From Polaromonas sp. OV174 (GTDB taxonomy: Bacteria > Pseudomonadota > Gammaproteobacteria > Burkholderiales > Burkholderiaceae_C), in NCBI RefSeq assembly GCF_900112285.1, contig NZ_FOKZ01000007.1, positions 1-64,000 of the forward strand: a stretch of 64,000 nucleotides of DNA. Direction: 5' to 3'. This document shows, in pieces, positions 23,344 to 31,777 of this stretch (position 1 is its first letter; the number at the start of each line of letters is the position of its first letter). The notes beneath the pieces are model-generated. The model was not told the DNA's origin. It did no database searches and saw only the letters and a list, made by a program, of their open reading frames with translations. The translations under genes were made by a program, and so were the position numbers.

Positions 23344-24966
23344 TTAGCTTTTCAGAAACAGCCGGTACACCGGATTGTCGGTTTCTTCCACGTGGGGGTA
23401 GCCCAGAGTGTCCAGAAAGGCCTTGAAGGCCTTGTTGTCGGCCTTGGGCACTTGCAGGCCGACCAGAATCCGGCCGTAGTCGGCGCCCTGGTTGCGGTAG
23501 TGAAACAGCGAGATGTTCCAGCCTGGCCGCATGCTGGACAAAAACTTCATCAGCGCGCCGGGACGCTCGGGAAAGACAAAGCGCAGCAGGCGCTCATCTT
23601 TGGACAGCGCGCTGTGGCCGCCCACCATGTGGCGGATATGTTCCTTGGCCAGTTCGTCGTGCGTGAGGTCCAGCGCCTTGAAGCCGTGGCGTGAAAAATT
23701 GGCCGCAATCCGGGTGCTTTCGCCCCTGGCCGAGGTGGTCAGGCCGACAAACACATGAGCTTGGGCCGCGTCATTGATGCGGTAATTGAACTCGGTGACG
23801 CTGCGCGGGCCGCCGGGCAACTCGCCAATCACCTCGCAAAAGCGCCGGAAGCTGCCGCGTTCCTCAGGAATCGTCACCGCGAACAGCGCTTCGCGCTCCT
23901 CGCCCACTTCGGCGCGCTCGGCGACAAAGCGCAGGCGGTCGAAGTTCATGTTGGCGCCGCACAAGATCGCGGCATAGGTTTCGCCCTTGGTCTTGTGCGT
24001 GGCGACGTATTGCTTGATGGCGGCCACGGCCAGCGCGCCGGCCGGCTCGACAATGCTGCGGGTGTCGACGAACACATCCTTGATGGCGGCGCAGACGGCG
24101 TCGGTATCGACGGTGATGAAGTCGTCCACCAGGTCACGGCTGATGCGGAAGGTTTCCTCGCCCACCAGCTTGACCGCCGTGCCGTCCGAGAACAGGCCCA
24201 CGTCGTTGAGGGCAACGCGTTTTTTCGCGCTCACCGACTGCATCATGGCGTCGGAATCGTTCATCTGTACGCCTATGACCTTGACCTCGGGTCTTACCGC
24301 CTTGATGTAATTGGCCACGCCGGAAATCAGCCCGCCGCCGCCTATGGCGACAAATACCGCATCGAGCCGGTTGGAACCCAGGGTTTGCAGCTGGCGCAGG
24401 ATTTCCATGGCAATCGTGCCCTGGCCGGCAATCACGTCCGGGTCGTCAAAGGGGTGGACAAAGGTCAGGCCGCGTTTTTTCTCCAGCTGTACGGAATGCG
24501 CATAGGCGTCCGAGTAGCTGTCGCCGTGCAGCACGACCTCGGCGCCCCAGCCTTTGACGGCGTCTATCTTGAGCTGCGGCGTGGTGGTGGGCATGACCAC
24601 CACGGCACGCGTGCCCAGTTTTTGTGCGCTCATGGCCACGCCCTGGGCGTGGTTGCCGGCCGAGGCGCAAATCACGCCCTTCTTAAGTTGCGCCGGGCTC
24701 AGGTGCGCCATCTTGTTGTAGGCGCCGCGCAGCTTGAAGCTGAACACCGGCTGCTGGTCTTCGCGCTTGAGCAGCACCGTGTTGTTCAGGCGCTGGCCCA
24801 GGTTTTTTGCCGGCTCCAGCGCCGACTCCACGGCCACGTCGTAGACGCGTGCCGTCAGGATTTTTTTCAGGTAGTCAGCGGGTGTGAGCTTCTTGGGAGC
24901 GGGTTTCCCGGCCGGCTTGGCGGAGGAAGATGAGGGGCTGGCAGAAGGTTTTGTCTTGGATGGCAT
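23344..24966 (-). CDS. ilvA: threonine ammonia-lyase, biosynthetic
   Basis: A 540-residue PLP enzyme that deaminates threonine to 2-oxobutyrate, the first step to isoleucine. The PLP Lys is in FSFKLRGAYNKM (Lys78), the phosphate loop is AIGGGGLISGVANY, and two ACT-like regulatory repeats follow from about residue 360 (FAVTIPEERGSFRRFCEVIG; LRFVFPERPGALMKFLSSM), giving feedback by isoleucine and valine. The first ~27 residues are a Lys/Pro/Ser/Ala-rich extension. It heads the minus-strand run reaching to 16190. Upstream lies a T-run terminator and a candidate small RNA (25001-25115), possible attenuation. Confidence 0.95.
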   Translation of the reverse strand: MPSKTKPSASPSSSSAKPAGKPAPKKLTPADYLKKILTARVYDVAVESALEPAKNLGQRLNNTVLLKREDQQPVFSFKLRGAYNKMAHLSPAQLKKGVICASAGNHAQGVAMSAQKLGTRAVVVMPTTTPQLKIDAVKGWGAEVVLHGDSYSDAYAHSVQLEKKRGLTFVHPFDDPDVIAGQGTIAMEILRQLQTLGSNRLDAVFVAIGGGGLISGVANYIKAVRPEVKVIGVQMNDSDAMMQSVSAKKRVALNDVGLFSDGTAVKLVGEETFRISRDLVDDFITVDTDAVCAAIKDVFVDTRSIVEPAGALAVAAIKQYVATHKTKGETYAAILCGANMNFDRLRFVAERAEVGEEREALFAVTIPEERGSFRRFCEVIGELPGGPRSVTEFNYRINDAAQAHVFVGLTTSARGESTRIAANFSRHGFKALDLTHDELAKEHIRHMVGGHSALSKDERLLRFVFPERPGALMKFLSSMRPGWNISLFHYRNQGADYGRILVGLQVPKADNKAFKAFLDTLGYPHVEETDNPVYRLFLKS

Positions 24967-25000
24967 GTTTTTTCTCGCAGCCGGACATCATAGCGGGCAA

Positions 25001-25103
25001 GAAAAAAGGCCCAGACCTTGCGGTCTGGGCCTGTAAATCCACCCTTTGAGGAGGTGGAGGAGACAACCAGTGCAAAAATACGAAAAATCAGTATTGATGC
25101 GAT
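25001..25103 (-). ncRNA. candidate ~100-nt anti-SD small RNA or ilvA leader
   Basis: On the minus strand a perfect -10 box TATAAT (25115-25110) is followed about 7 nt later by a compact structured unit. It contains the CU-rich run CTCCTCCACCTCCTC (25063-25049), a double anti-Shine-Dalgarno. Part of this run is the loop of a TCCACC/GGTGGA hairpin. It ends with a strong terminator: AGGCCCAGACC/GGTCTGGGCCT (25032-25007) plus six T. There is no good -35 box. It could be a free small RNA, an attenuated leader of ilvA, or both. The opposite reading (SD for a 44-codon frame on plus) is listed separately. Confidence 0.5.
25002..25032 (-). terminator. intrinsic terminator in ilvA upstream region
   Basis: An 11-bp perfect stem (AGGCCCAGACC, loop GCAA, GGTCTGGGCCT) is followed on the minus strand by TTTTTTC. 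It lies 35 nt before the ilvA start, so it would end any transcript begun at the TATAAT box upstream unless read through. Confidence 0.85.
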
Positions 25104-25204
25104 GGTGTAATTATAGAGGAGTGATGTTGCGCCGCAGCATATGTGTGCAGCGAAAATGTCACGTTTTCCGACTTTTAACCATGAATATTTTGCATAAGGA
25201 GTGA
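25070..25204 (+). CDS. possible 44-residue small ORF upstream of osmC
   Basis: A frame starts at GTG 25070 with a very strong SD (GGAGGTGGAGGAG, 25049-25061) 8 nt before it and runs to TGA 25202-25204. The peptide begins MQKYEKSVLMRWCNYRGVM and ends RLLTMNILHKE; it is basic with three Cys. It stops 5 nt before the osmC start, which would fit coupling. The same bases make the anti-SD loop of the minus-strand RNA candidate, so the SD may be only its mirror image. Coding status is doubtful. Confidence 0.25.
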   Translation: MQKYEKSVLMRWCNYRGVMLRRSICVQRKCHVFRLLTMNILHKE

Positions 25205-25209
25205 CGGTA

Positions 25210-25668
25210 ATGGAATGCACAGTGAGCTGGACAGGGAACAAGGCCGCCACCGGGTCGAGCTCCGGCATGACTTTTCTGGCTGAAACCGGCAGTGGCCACA
25301 CCCTGGTGATGGATGGCGCGCCCGATGCCGACAAGCCGGAAAACGGCGGCGCGAATCTGGCACCGCGTCCCATGGAAACCGTGCTGGCGGGCACTGGTGG
25401 CTGCACCGCTTATGACGTGGTGTTGATTCTCAAGCGCGGACGCCACGATGTGCGCGGCTGCTCGGTCAAGCTCAGCTCTGAAAGGGCGAGCACCGAGCCC
25501 AAGGTGTTCACCAAGATTCACATGCACTTCGTGGTCACCGGGCACGGCCTGACGGCCAGTGCTGTGGAGCGCGCCATTGCCATGAGCCACGACAAATATT
25601 GCTCGGCCACCATCATGCTGGCCAAGACGGCAGACATCACCACCAGCTTCGAACTCATCGAAGTTTGA
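25210..25668 (+). CDS. OsmC-family peroxiredoxin-like protein
   Basis: A 152-residue OsmC/YhfA-type protein. Family members use two Cys residues to reduce organic hydroperoxides. The first Cys is in AGTGGCTAYDVVLIL (about residue 62) and the second in SHDKYCSATIMLAK (about residue 132). ATG 25210 is chosen over GTG 25201 because AAGGAG lies 8 nt upstream of it. The YhfA subgroup is of unclear physiological substrate. It is divergent from ilvA and ends shortly before a dispersed repeat (25674-25735), which can form a hairpin at its 3' end. Confidence 0.9.
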   Translation: MECTVSWTGNKAATGSSSGMTFLAETGSGHTLVMDGAPDADKPENGGANLAPRPMETVLAGTGGCTAYDVVLILKRGRHDVRGCSVKLSSERASTEPKVFTKIHMHFVVTGHGLTASAVERAIAMSHDKYCSATIMLAKTADITTSFELIEV

Positions 25669-25673
25669 AGCTG

Positions 25674-25735
25674 TTTTGGCCTCTGGCGCCCGTCTGACGG
25701 GCGCTGCCAGCTATTTAAATAGTAGCAATGGCGGA
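25674..25735. repeat. dispersed palindromic repeat after osmC
   Basis: GCGCCCGTC/GACGGGCGC forms a 9-bp inverted repeat (25686-25704). It is followed by the family core AGCTATTTAAATAGTAGC. The element lies between osmC and coq7, which converge on it, and may act as a 3' hairpin for both. Confidence 0.7.
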
Positions 25736-25755
25736 CCTTAAACCTGGCAGCGGTT

Positions 25756-26388
25756 TCAGATGTAGTGCGCGGTGCCGGTCATGACCCTGGCCGCCGAACG
25801 CATCAGCGCCTTGACCGGCGCCGGCAGTGGCAGTGCGCCGGCACCCTCCGCCTCGCGGGCATGCGCCGCTTCGTCGTCCTTCATTTGCGCCACGATGGCG
25901 CGCGACTCGTGATCGCCTTCGGGCAGGCGTTCCAGGTGGCTGGCCAGGTGGGCTTCAACCTGGCGTTCGGTTTCCACCACGAAACCCAGGCTCAGGCGGT
26001 CGCCCCCCAGCCGGCTGGCCAGCAAGCCCAGACCGAAGGCGCCGGCGTACCACAGCGGATTGAGCAGTGAAGGCCGCGCCCCCAGTTCGTCCAGCCTGTC
26101 CTTGGTCCAGGCCAGGTGATCGCCTTCTTCGCGGCTGGCTTGCAGAAAATGCTGGCGCAGCAGCGGGTCGCGCGTACCCAGCGCCTGCGCCGCGTACAGC
26201 GCCTGTGCGCAGACCTCGCCGACATGGTTGACCCGCATCAGCGCGCCGGACAAGGCCTTGTCCTGTGTGTTCAGCTCGGTACTTTGGCTGGGTAGGGTGG
26301 GGCAGGGTCGGCTGGCGCGGGGTTTGGCAAACAAGGTACGCAGCGCGCCGTCGGCAGCGTTCAGGGCGGTATCAAGGGCTGGTGTCAT
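25756..26388 (-). CDS. coq7: 2-polyprenyl-3-methyl-6-methoxybenzoquinol hydroxylase
   Basis: A 210-residue di-iron hydroxylase of ubiquinone synthesis (COQ7/UbiM-like step at C6). The ferritin-like diiron ligands are visible: Glu in [14 protein letters not shown], the pair in [14 protein letters not shown], and Glu and His in [17 protein letters not shown]. The N-terminal ~40 residues are variable. ATG 26388 is followed by [14 protein letters not shown]. Coq7 replaces UbiF in Burkholderiales. It converges with osmC and is separated from the downstream porin by a terminator. Confidence 0.93.
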   Translation of the reverse strand: MTPALDTALNAADGALRTLFAKPRASRPCPTLPSQSTELNTQDKALSGALMRVNHVGEVCAQALYAAQALGTRDPLLRQHFLQASREEGDHLAWTKDRLDELGARPSLLNPLWYAGAFGLGLLASRLGGDRLSLGFVVETERQVEAHLASHLERLPEGDHESRAIVAQMKDDEAAHAREAEGAGALPLPAPVKALMRSAARVMTGTAHYI

Positions 26389-26429
26389 GGGCCAATGTTA
26401 GCGCCCTCTTGAAAAGTCGGCGGCCACAA

Positions 26430-26455
26430 AAAAGCCCCCGAAAGGGGGGCTTGGT
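26430..26455 (-). terminator. intrinsic terminator after porin (minus strand)
   Basis: AAGCCCCC-GAAA-GGGGGGCTT spans 26432-26452. On the minus strand it is followed by TTTTTTGTGG, so it ends transcription of the porin gene that stops at 26493. Confidence 0.88.
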
Positions 26456-26492
26456 CGCTGGCCGTGTCCGGGCGTCAGGCCGGAACCGGGTT

Positions 26493-27737
26493 TTAGAAGG
26501 AGTGGCGAATGCCCAAGGCCAGGTTGGTGGAGCCCACGCCAGCCGCAGAAGTCACGCCGCCCAGAAAGCCGTTGCCGCCTGGGGCAGCCTGGCCGGTGCC
26601 CTTGTTGTTGAAGCGTGTCAGCACGGCGTTCAGGTTGGTGCGCTTGGACAGCGCGTAGGTGTAGGTTGCACCGTAGGAGTCGGTGTCGGCGTTGACCGGG
26701 CGTTTGTCATCCAGTCGGTTGAAGGCCACCACAATGGTGTGCGGTCCCGTCGTCACTCTGTAGCCGATATGCATCAGCTTGGCATCCTGACGAAACGCTA
26801 TGTTGTAGGCGTTTTGGAACACCGGTCCAGCGGTAACAAAAAATGGCGTCAGGCCGGTGGGGTTGTCGTCTTTGATGGTGGCGTAATGACCATACACAGT
26901 GCCTGGTCCGAGGTCGATGGTGGCGCCCAAGACGTTGTTGGTCAGGGATTTTTGGCCATTTTCGTTTTTCTTCTCGTTGTGACCAAAGCCGACGGAAAAG
27001 CCGTTGCCCTTGTACATGGCCATACCGCCCAGGAAACGGCCGGTCGGGTTGCTGGCGCTGGTTTCTGCGGCGCCGTACATCAAGGTGGCGGTGAGGCCGC
27101 CGGTTTGAATCCCGTATTGCAGCGTGTTGCTCAGGCGGATGTCAAACGCAGCCGGTAGGCTGGCAACTTGGCCGGCAGCCAGGCTGGATTGAGTTTGCGA
27201 TGCGTCGAAAGCGGCCCCGGTCAGATAGGCTGGCGTGTACTGGCGGCCCAGCGTGAAGGCGCCAATTGGCGTAATCAATCCGGCGAATGCCTGGCGATCA
27301 AACAAATTGCCGGCAAGATTGACGCCAAATGCGTTGGCGCCAATGGCATTGTTGATGGCGGTGACGGTTCCGTTCGCCACGGGTGCTGGAATGACGCCGG
27401 GTAAATTGGCCAAAACAGTCGCTGAAACACGGTCTGGAAGTTGACCGATAGGCGAGTTGGGGCGATTCGTGACGGATCCCGTATCCAGCTCAAGACGGTT
27501 TTCCAGTGTAAAGATGGCCTTGTAACCACCGCCCAGGTCTTCGGTACCACGCAGACCGAAGCGCGAACCTTCCATGATGCCGCTGGCAATACCGTTGAAA
27601 GAGCCATTTTTCAGGCCGCTGACGTGGTTGAAGCCGGCGTCAAGCAGTCCATAAACGGTCACGGTGCTTTGCGCCATGGCGGCCGAAGCAGACAAAAGTC
27701 CCATCACCGCAGTGGCGACAAGCGTCAGTTTTTTCAT
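26493..27737 (-). CDS. outer-membrane porin (Gram-negative trimeric type)
   Basis: A 414-residue beta-barrel porin of the Burkholderiales OmpC/Omp32 type. A signal peptide ends at AAMAQ-STVTVYGLLDAG; the segments SRFGLRGTEDLGGGYKAIF and the C-terminal LALGIRHSF (terminal Phe) are typical of 16-strand porins. It is divergent from the second porin at 28274. A terminator follows at 26430-26455. Substrate selectivity cannot be read, but such porins pass small anions. Confidence 0.93.
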   Translation of the reverse strand: MKKLTLVATAVMGLLSASAAMAQSTVTVYGLLDAGFNHVSGLKNGSFNGIASGIMEGSRFGLRGTEDLGGGYKAIFTLENRLELDTGSVTNRPNSPIGQLPDRVSATVLANLPGVIPAPVANGTVTAINNAIGANAFGVNLAGNLFDRQAFAGLITPIGAFTLGRQYTPAYLTGAAFDASQTQSSLAAGQVASLPAAFDIRLSNTLQYGIQTGGLTATLMYGAAETSASNPTGRFLGGMAMYKGNGFSVGFGHNEKKNENGQKSLTNNVLGATIDLGPGTVYGHYATIKDDNPTGLTPFFVTAGPVFQNAYNIAFRQDAKLMHIGYRVTTGPHTIVVAFNRLDDKRPVNADTDSYGATYTYALSKRTNLNAVLTRFNNKGTGQAAPGGNGFLGGVTSAAGVGSTNLALGIRHSF

Positions 27738-28273
27738 GGAATCTCCAGGAGTTGTAGTTAGGGAGCGTTGCGCGGCGACCCTGAAGCACGCAAGGCCGGC
27801 CCGACGACTTGAAGGTTAGTAGTGACACCACAAGCCGTAAAGAGTGGTGTTGTCCGGTGTATCTCTTTGACGACAGGGGAAAACCCTGCGTTGACTACGA
27901 CGACCTGAGTCTGAAGCGTGGGAACGCTGATGCTGCTGGGCGGCCGCTTTTCCGCTCTGTCGCGCCAGGCTTTTACGCTATGCGCGGTGCTCTGTCATGA
28001 GCACATGGTTCGCCGAGATGGTGTTAATTAGGCCTTCAGCTCTATTCTTTGCGCTGTGTTGTATAGGCTTCACGGTGAAATATGAATTGTTGTGCACATG
28101 CAACGAATGCGGCGGTTTTTCCATGATTTTTTTGCGAAACGGGGCTGGGTCTGGTGCAATAGACCCAACTTCCCGAAAGGGGGTTGGCCCGGGACTCTGG
28201 GGGAGTCAAGAAGACGTAAGTCGGAATAAGTCCCCGTGCCGGAGCCCTATGTTTAACCTTGGAGAAATTTTCA
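27738..28273. promoter_or_regulatory. 536-bp divergent porin control region with structured leader
   Basis: This gap separates the two porin starts. No coding frame is convincing. A weak promoter for the right-hand porin may be TTGCGA (28132-28137), 17 bp, TGCAAT (28155-28160). The resulting ~105-nt leader contains two hairpins: CCAAC..CCC-gaaa-GGG.GTTGG (28165-28187) and GACTC-tgggg-GAGTC (28193-28207). SD TTGGAGA lies at 28258-28264. Confidence 0.5.
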
Positions 28274-29377
28274 ATGAAAAAGACCCTTATCGCTTTGGCC
28301 GCTCTCGGCGCAATGGCTGGTGCCGCTCACGCTCAATCCACCGTGACCCTGTACGGTTTGCTCGACGCTAACTTCCAAAGCTACAAAACCAACATCGTCG
28401 GTGCTGGCGGCGTGGTTCAAAACATCACCCAGACCAAAATTGACTCCGGCGGCCTGAATGGTTCCCGTTGGGGCCTGCGCGTCAGCGAAGACATCGGTGG
28501 CGGCATGGCCGTGATCGGTAACGTTGAAAGCGGTTTTGACCTCTCCACCGGTGGTTCCAGCCAGGGCGCCCTGTTTGGCCGTCGTGCCAACGTTGGTATC
28601 TCCAGCGGCTTCGGCAAGCTCGAAATCGGTCGTAACACCAGCTCGTACGACGACGTCGGCGCTGATTACACCATGATGGGCGCTACGATTTTTGATCCAT
28701 CGGGCACCAACAACGGCGTTGCAGCCAATGCAACCGGTGTTGCTTCGCTGATCGGCGGCCACAACACGACCTGGATTGGTTACAACTCGCGTTTCAACAA
28801 CAGCGTCAAGTACACCAGCCCTAACTTCAGCGGCTTCAGCGCTGGCGTCATGTACGCTTTCGGCGAAGACAAGACCCAGGCTAACAACGCCAGCAAAACC
28901 GTGTCGGCTAACCTGAAGTACGCTAACGGCCCTCTGCTGGTTTCCGGCGGCTACCAGTCTGAAGCGGCACAAAACTCCGTGGGCACCCTGGGCGGCAAGC
29001 CTGCTCTGGAAAACACGCTGTTGAGCGTTGCGTATGACTTCGGCGTTGCCAAGGTCGGCGCTGGCTTCAACCGTGCCAAGTTCAAGGACTTCGCTGTTGG
29101 CAAGTCTTTGGCTGCACAAAAAGAGTGGAGCTTGAGCGTGGCCGTGCCCCTGGGCGCTACCACCATCAGCGCTGGTTACGCACAGTCCAAGGGTGACGAT
29201 CTGGGCAAGAGCACCGGCTACGGTATCCAAGCTCTGTACTCTTTGAGCAAGCGTTCGACCCTGTACGCAGGTGCCGCAAGCTCCAAGACCTACGACAAGC
29301 TGGCTGCTTTGGCTCCTGTCGGCAGCAACGTCGGTCGTACCACGACCTACGGTGCTGGTCTGCGCCACACGTTCTAA
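28274..29377 (+). CDS. outer-membrane porin (Gram-negative trimeric type), second copy
   Basis: A 367-residue porin with signal peptide ending AGAAHAQ and mature start STVTLYGLLDANFQSY. Blocks include GSRWGLRVSEDIGGGMAVIG, FGRRANVGISSGFGKLEIGR and C-terminal TYGAGLRHTF with terminal Phe. ATG 28274 has SD GGAG 10 nt upstream. Codon use is notably biased to preferred codons (for example many GCT, GGC and AAG), suggesting high expression, more so than the divergent porin. A strong terminator follows at 29416. Probably the major porin of the cell. Confidence 0.93.
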   Translation: MKKTLIALAALGAMAGAAHAQSTVTLYGLLDANFQSYKTNIVGAGGVVQNITQTKIDSGGLNGSRWGLRVSEDIGGGMAVIGNVESGFDLSTGGSSQGALFGRRANVGISSGFGKLEIGRNTSSYDDVGADYTMMGATIFDPSGTNNGVAANATGVASLIGGHNTTWIGYNSRFNNSVKYTSPNFSGFSAGVMYAFGEDKTQANNASKTVSANLKYANGPLLVSGGYQSEAAQNSVGTLGGKPALENTLLSVAYDFGVAKVGAGFNRAKFKDFAVGKSLAAQKEWSLSVAVPLGATTISAGYAQSKGDDLGKSTGYGIQALYSLSKRSTLYAGAASSKTYDKLAALAPVGSNVGRTTTYGAGLRHTF

Positions 29378-29415
29378 TTTGAAGCTGGCTTAACGCCAGT
29401 TTTGAATCAGGATCT

Positions 29416-29450
29416 AAGCCACCTCGGGGTAACCCGGGGTGGCTTTTTTT
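29416..29450 (+). terminator. intrinsic terminator after major porin
   Basis: AAGCCACC ... GGTGGCTT with a closing CGGGG/CCCGG stem and TAA loop spans 29416-29445, followed by TTTTT. It ends the porin transcript. Confidence 0.9.
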
Positions 29451-29544
29451 ATGACGAAGGCGGGCTGCGCATCGGCGTAGGCCTTCTCCCTGCCCAAGCA
29501 GCGCAGCGCTCGTCAGGCCATTCCCTACTCAGCTATTGGTGACC

Positions 29545-30351
29545 ATGAGTTTTTTACCCGGTTTTGATGCAGTGAGACGGCCGCAATACTTGTTGGTGGC
29601 CCTGTGCTTGGGCTTGCTCGGCGCCTGCTCCAGCCTGGCCCCCCAGGAAGCGGCGAATCAGGATATTGAGTGGCTGGCGGCAGCGCCAGCCAAGGGGGCG
29701 TCGGCCACGTGGCAGCAGCATAGGTTTCCGGGCAAGCAGGCGACGCTTTACCGGGCCACCCGGCTGGATGGCCGCCAGGCGATTCAAAGTGTTTCCGACA
29801 ATTCAGCCAGCATGCTGCGGCAGAGCTTGCGGGTCGAGCCCGCCGACTTGGGGGCGCTGCGGTTTTCCTGGAAAGTGCCTGAACTCATCAAGGGCGCGGA
29901 TTTGAGCCAACGCGATTCCGGCGATTCTCCGGTACGGGTGGTACTGGCGTTTGAGGGCGACCGGTCGAGTTTCTCTGCCAAAAATGCCATGCTGTCGGAG
30001 TTGGCGCAGGCCTTGACGGGCGAGCCCCTGCCTTATGCCACGCTGATGTATGTCTGGGGCAATCATCGCGAGCCTGGCAGCCTCATCATCAATCCGCGCA
30101 CCGATCGCATCCGCAAGCTGGTGCTCGAATCGGGGCCGCAGCACTTGGGCCGCTGGCTGGATTACGAGCGCGATATTCGCGCTGACTATGAAAAGGCTTT
30201 TGGCGAGGCACCCGGTGCACTGGTGGGCATAGGCATCATGACGGACAGCGACAACACCCGGCAGCGCAGTACCGCCTGGTATGGTCCGCTGACCTTGCTG
30301 GCCAAGCCCGTGGCTGGGGCGACACAGTCTGTGGTATCTAGCCAACCCTGA
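29545..30351 (+). CDS. DUF3047-type lipoprotein
   Basis: A 268-residue lipoprotein. The lipobox LLGAC places the modified Cys at residue 28, after the hydrophobic run YLLVALCLGLLGAC. The mature part resembles DUF3047 proteins (FSWKVPELIKGADLSQRDSG, DDSPVRVVLAFEGDR-like, MYVWGNHREPGSLI, RADYEKAFGEAP), which are beta-sandwich and of unknown function. ATG 29545 is chosen; upstream in-frame TTG/GTG at 29536 and 29539 are possible. No partner gene is evident nearby. Confidence 0.82.
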   Translation: MSFLPGFDAVRRPQYLLVALCLGLLGACSSLAPQEAANQDIEWLAAAPAKGASATWQQHRFPGKQATLYRATRLDGRQAIQSVSDNSASMLRQSLRVEPADLGALRFSWKVPELIKGADLSQRDSGDSPVRVVLAFEGDRSSFSAKNAMLSELAQALTGEPLPYATLMYVWGNHREPGSLIINPRTDRIRKLVLESGPQHLGRWLDYERDIRADYEKAFGEAPGALVGIGIMTDSDNTRQRSTAWYGPLTLLAKPVAGATQSVVSSQP

Positions 30352-30415
30352 GGCTTACGGTGTCAAGCTTTCGGGGCTAGTATTTGACTCTTGCTGAACT
30401 CGGAATTGAACTGAC

Positions 30416-31759
30416 ATGCGCACTCCGGCCCTTTTTGAAAAAAACTTATCGTCTGTTCCTGCTGATGGGGCCGATGCCTTGTCTGTCGAGGCCGGCAGGG
30501 GGCCTGCCCAGTGGCGCGCCAGCGGCCGTGCCTTTGCCCAGATCGCGCAATTCCATCCCGAGCTGACGGCGTTTCGCCGTGATCTGCACGCGCACCCCGA
30601 GCTGGGCTTTGAAGAGGTCTATACCTCCAGCCGCGTGGCCCACGCGCTCAAGCTGTGCGGTGTGGATGAGGTGCACACGGGCATAGGCAAGACCGGCGTG
30701 GTGGCGGTCATCAAGGGCCAGCAAAACGGCGGCAGCTCAGGCTCCGGCGTTAGGCCCATGGTGGGCTTGCGTGCCGACATGGATGCGCTGCCCATGACGG
30801 AGCACAACGAGTTTGGCTGGAAGTCCGCCAAGCCTGGGCTGATGCATGGCTGCGGTCACGACGGCCACACCACCATGCTGGTGGGCGCGGCCCGCTATCT
30901 GGCCGAAACCCGGGCCTTTGCCGGCGATGCCGTGCTGGTGTTCCAGCCCGCCGAAGAGGGGCGCGGCGGCGCCGATGCGATGATCAAGGACGGGCTGTTT
31001 GAGCGCTTCCCGGTGCAGGCGATTTACGCCATGCATAACTGGCCGGCCATGCGGCCCGGCACCATAGGCATCAACCCCGGACCCATGATGGCGGCGGCCG
31101 ATCGCGTCACGATTGAGATTACCGGCAAGGGCGGCCACGGCGCTCATGCCTACCTCACGATAGACCCGGTGCTGGTGGCGGCGCACATCATCACGGCGGT
31201 GCAGAGCATAGTCTCGCGCAATGTGAAGGCCATGGACAACGCGGTGGTGAGCCTGTGCGCCATGCACGCGGGAGATCCCGGCGCCATGAGCGTGGTGCCC
31301 GGCAGCGCCACCCTGGTGGGTACTGTGCGCACCTTCAAGCCCGAGGTGCAGGATTTTGTGGAGCGGCGCCTGAGTGAGCTGTGCACTGCGGTGGCTCAGG
31401 GCTTTGGTGCCACCGCCACGGTGACCTATGAGCGCATTTACCCGGCCACCATCAATTCGCCGGCCGAATACACGCTGGCCGCCAGCGTGGCCGATCAACT
31501 CGTCGGCCCGGAAAACGTGGTGCGCGATCTGGAGCCCAGCATGGGCTCTGAAGACTTCTCCTTCATGCTCAAGGTCAAGCCGGGTGCCTATCTGCGGCTG
31601 GGGCAGGGGGAGCAGTTGCCCGACGGCCAGGGCGGCCTGATAGGCGGTGTTGGCAGCCGCTTTTTGCATAACAGCTGCTACGACTTCAACGACAGCGTGC
31701 TGCCGCTGGGCTCGGCTCTGTTTGCCGGCATTGTGGAGCGCTCACTGCCCTTGCCCTGA
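30416..31759 (+). CDS. M20D-family amidohydrolase (hippurate hydrolase-like)
   Basis: A 447-residue zinc peptidase-fold amidohydrolase. The metal site is MHGCGHDGHTTML (His144 to His151), with EEG in VFQPAEEGRGGADAMI, and the dimerisation domain includes GKGGHGAHAYLTIDP. Members cleave N-acyl amino acids such as hippurate or indole-acetyl conjugates. Compared with the usual 390-400 residues it has an N-terminal extension of about 45 residues (VPADGADALSVEAGRGPAQW) of unknown role. The extension has no signal peptide features. Confidence 0.9.
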   Translation: MRTPALFEKNLSSVPADGADALSVEAGRGPAQWRASGRAFAQIAQFHPELTAFRRDLHAHPELGFEEVYTSSRVAHALKLCGVDEVHTGIGKTGVVAVIKGQQNGGSSGSGVRPMVGLRADMDALPMTEHNEFGWKSAKPGLMHGCGHDGHTTMLVGAARYLAETRAFAGDAVLVFQPAEEGRGGADAMIKDGLFERFPVQAIYAMHNWPAMRPGTIGINPGPMMAAADRVTIEITGKGGHGAHAYLTIDPVLVAAHIITAVQSIVSRNVKAMDNAVVSLCAMHAGDPGAMSVVPGSATLVGTVRTFKPEVQDFVERRLSELCTAVAQGFGATATVTYERIYPATINSPAEYTLAASVADQLVGPENVVRDLEPSMGSEDFSFMLKVKPGAYLRLGQGEQLPDGQGGLIGGVGSRFLHNSCYDFNDSVLPLGSALFAGIVERSLPLP

Positions 31760-31777
31760 AGTCTGCAGTTTCTTGAG

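Noticed and set aside
24867..25406. 179-codon minus frame spanning the ilvA leader, with Ile/Leu/Val-rich LIFRIFALVVSS, as a leader peptide
   Set aside because: The frame has no ATG, GTG or TTG with a ribosome-binding site after the TATAAT box, and it overlaps osmC in antisense. A branched-chain leader peptide is therefore not supported.
27997..28371. 124-codon frame overlapping the porin leader and signal peptide
   Set aside because: It runs out of frame into the porin gene, has no SD, and its composition is irregular.
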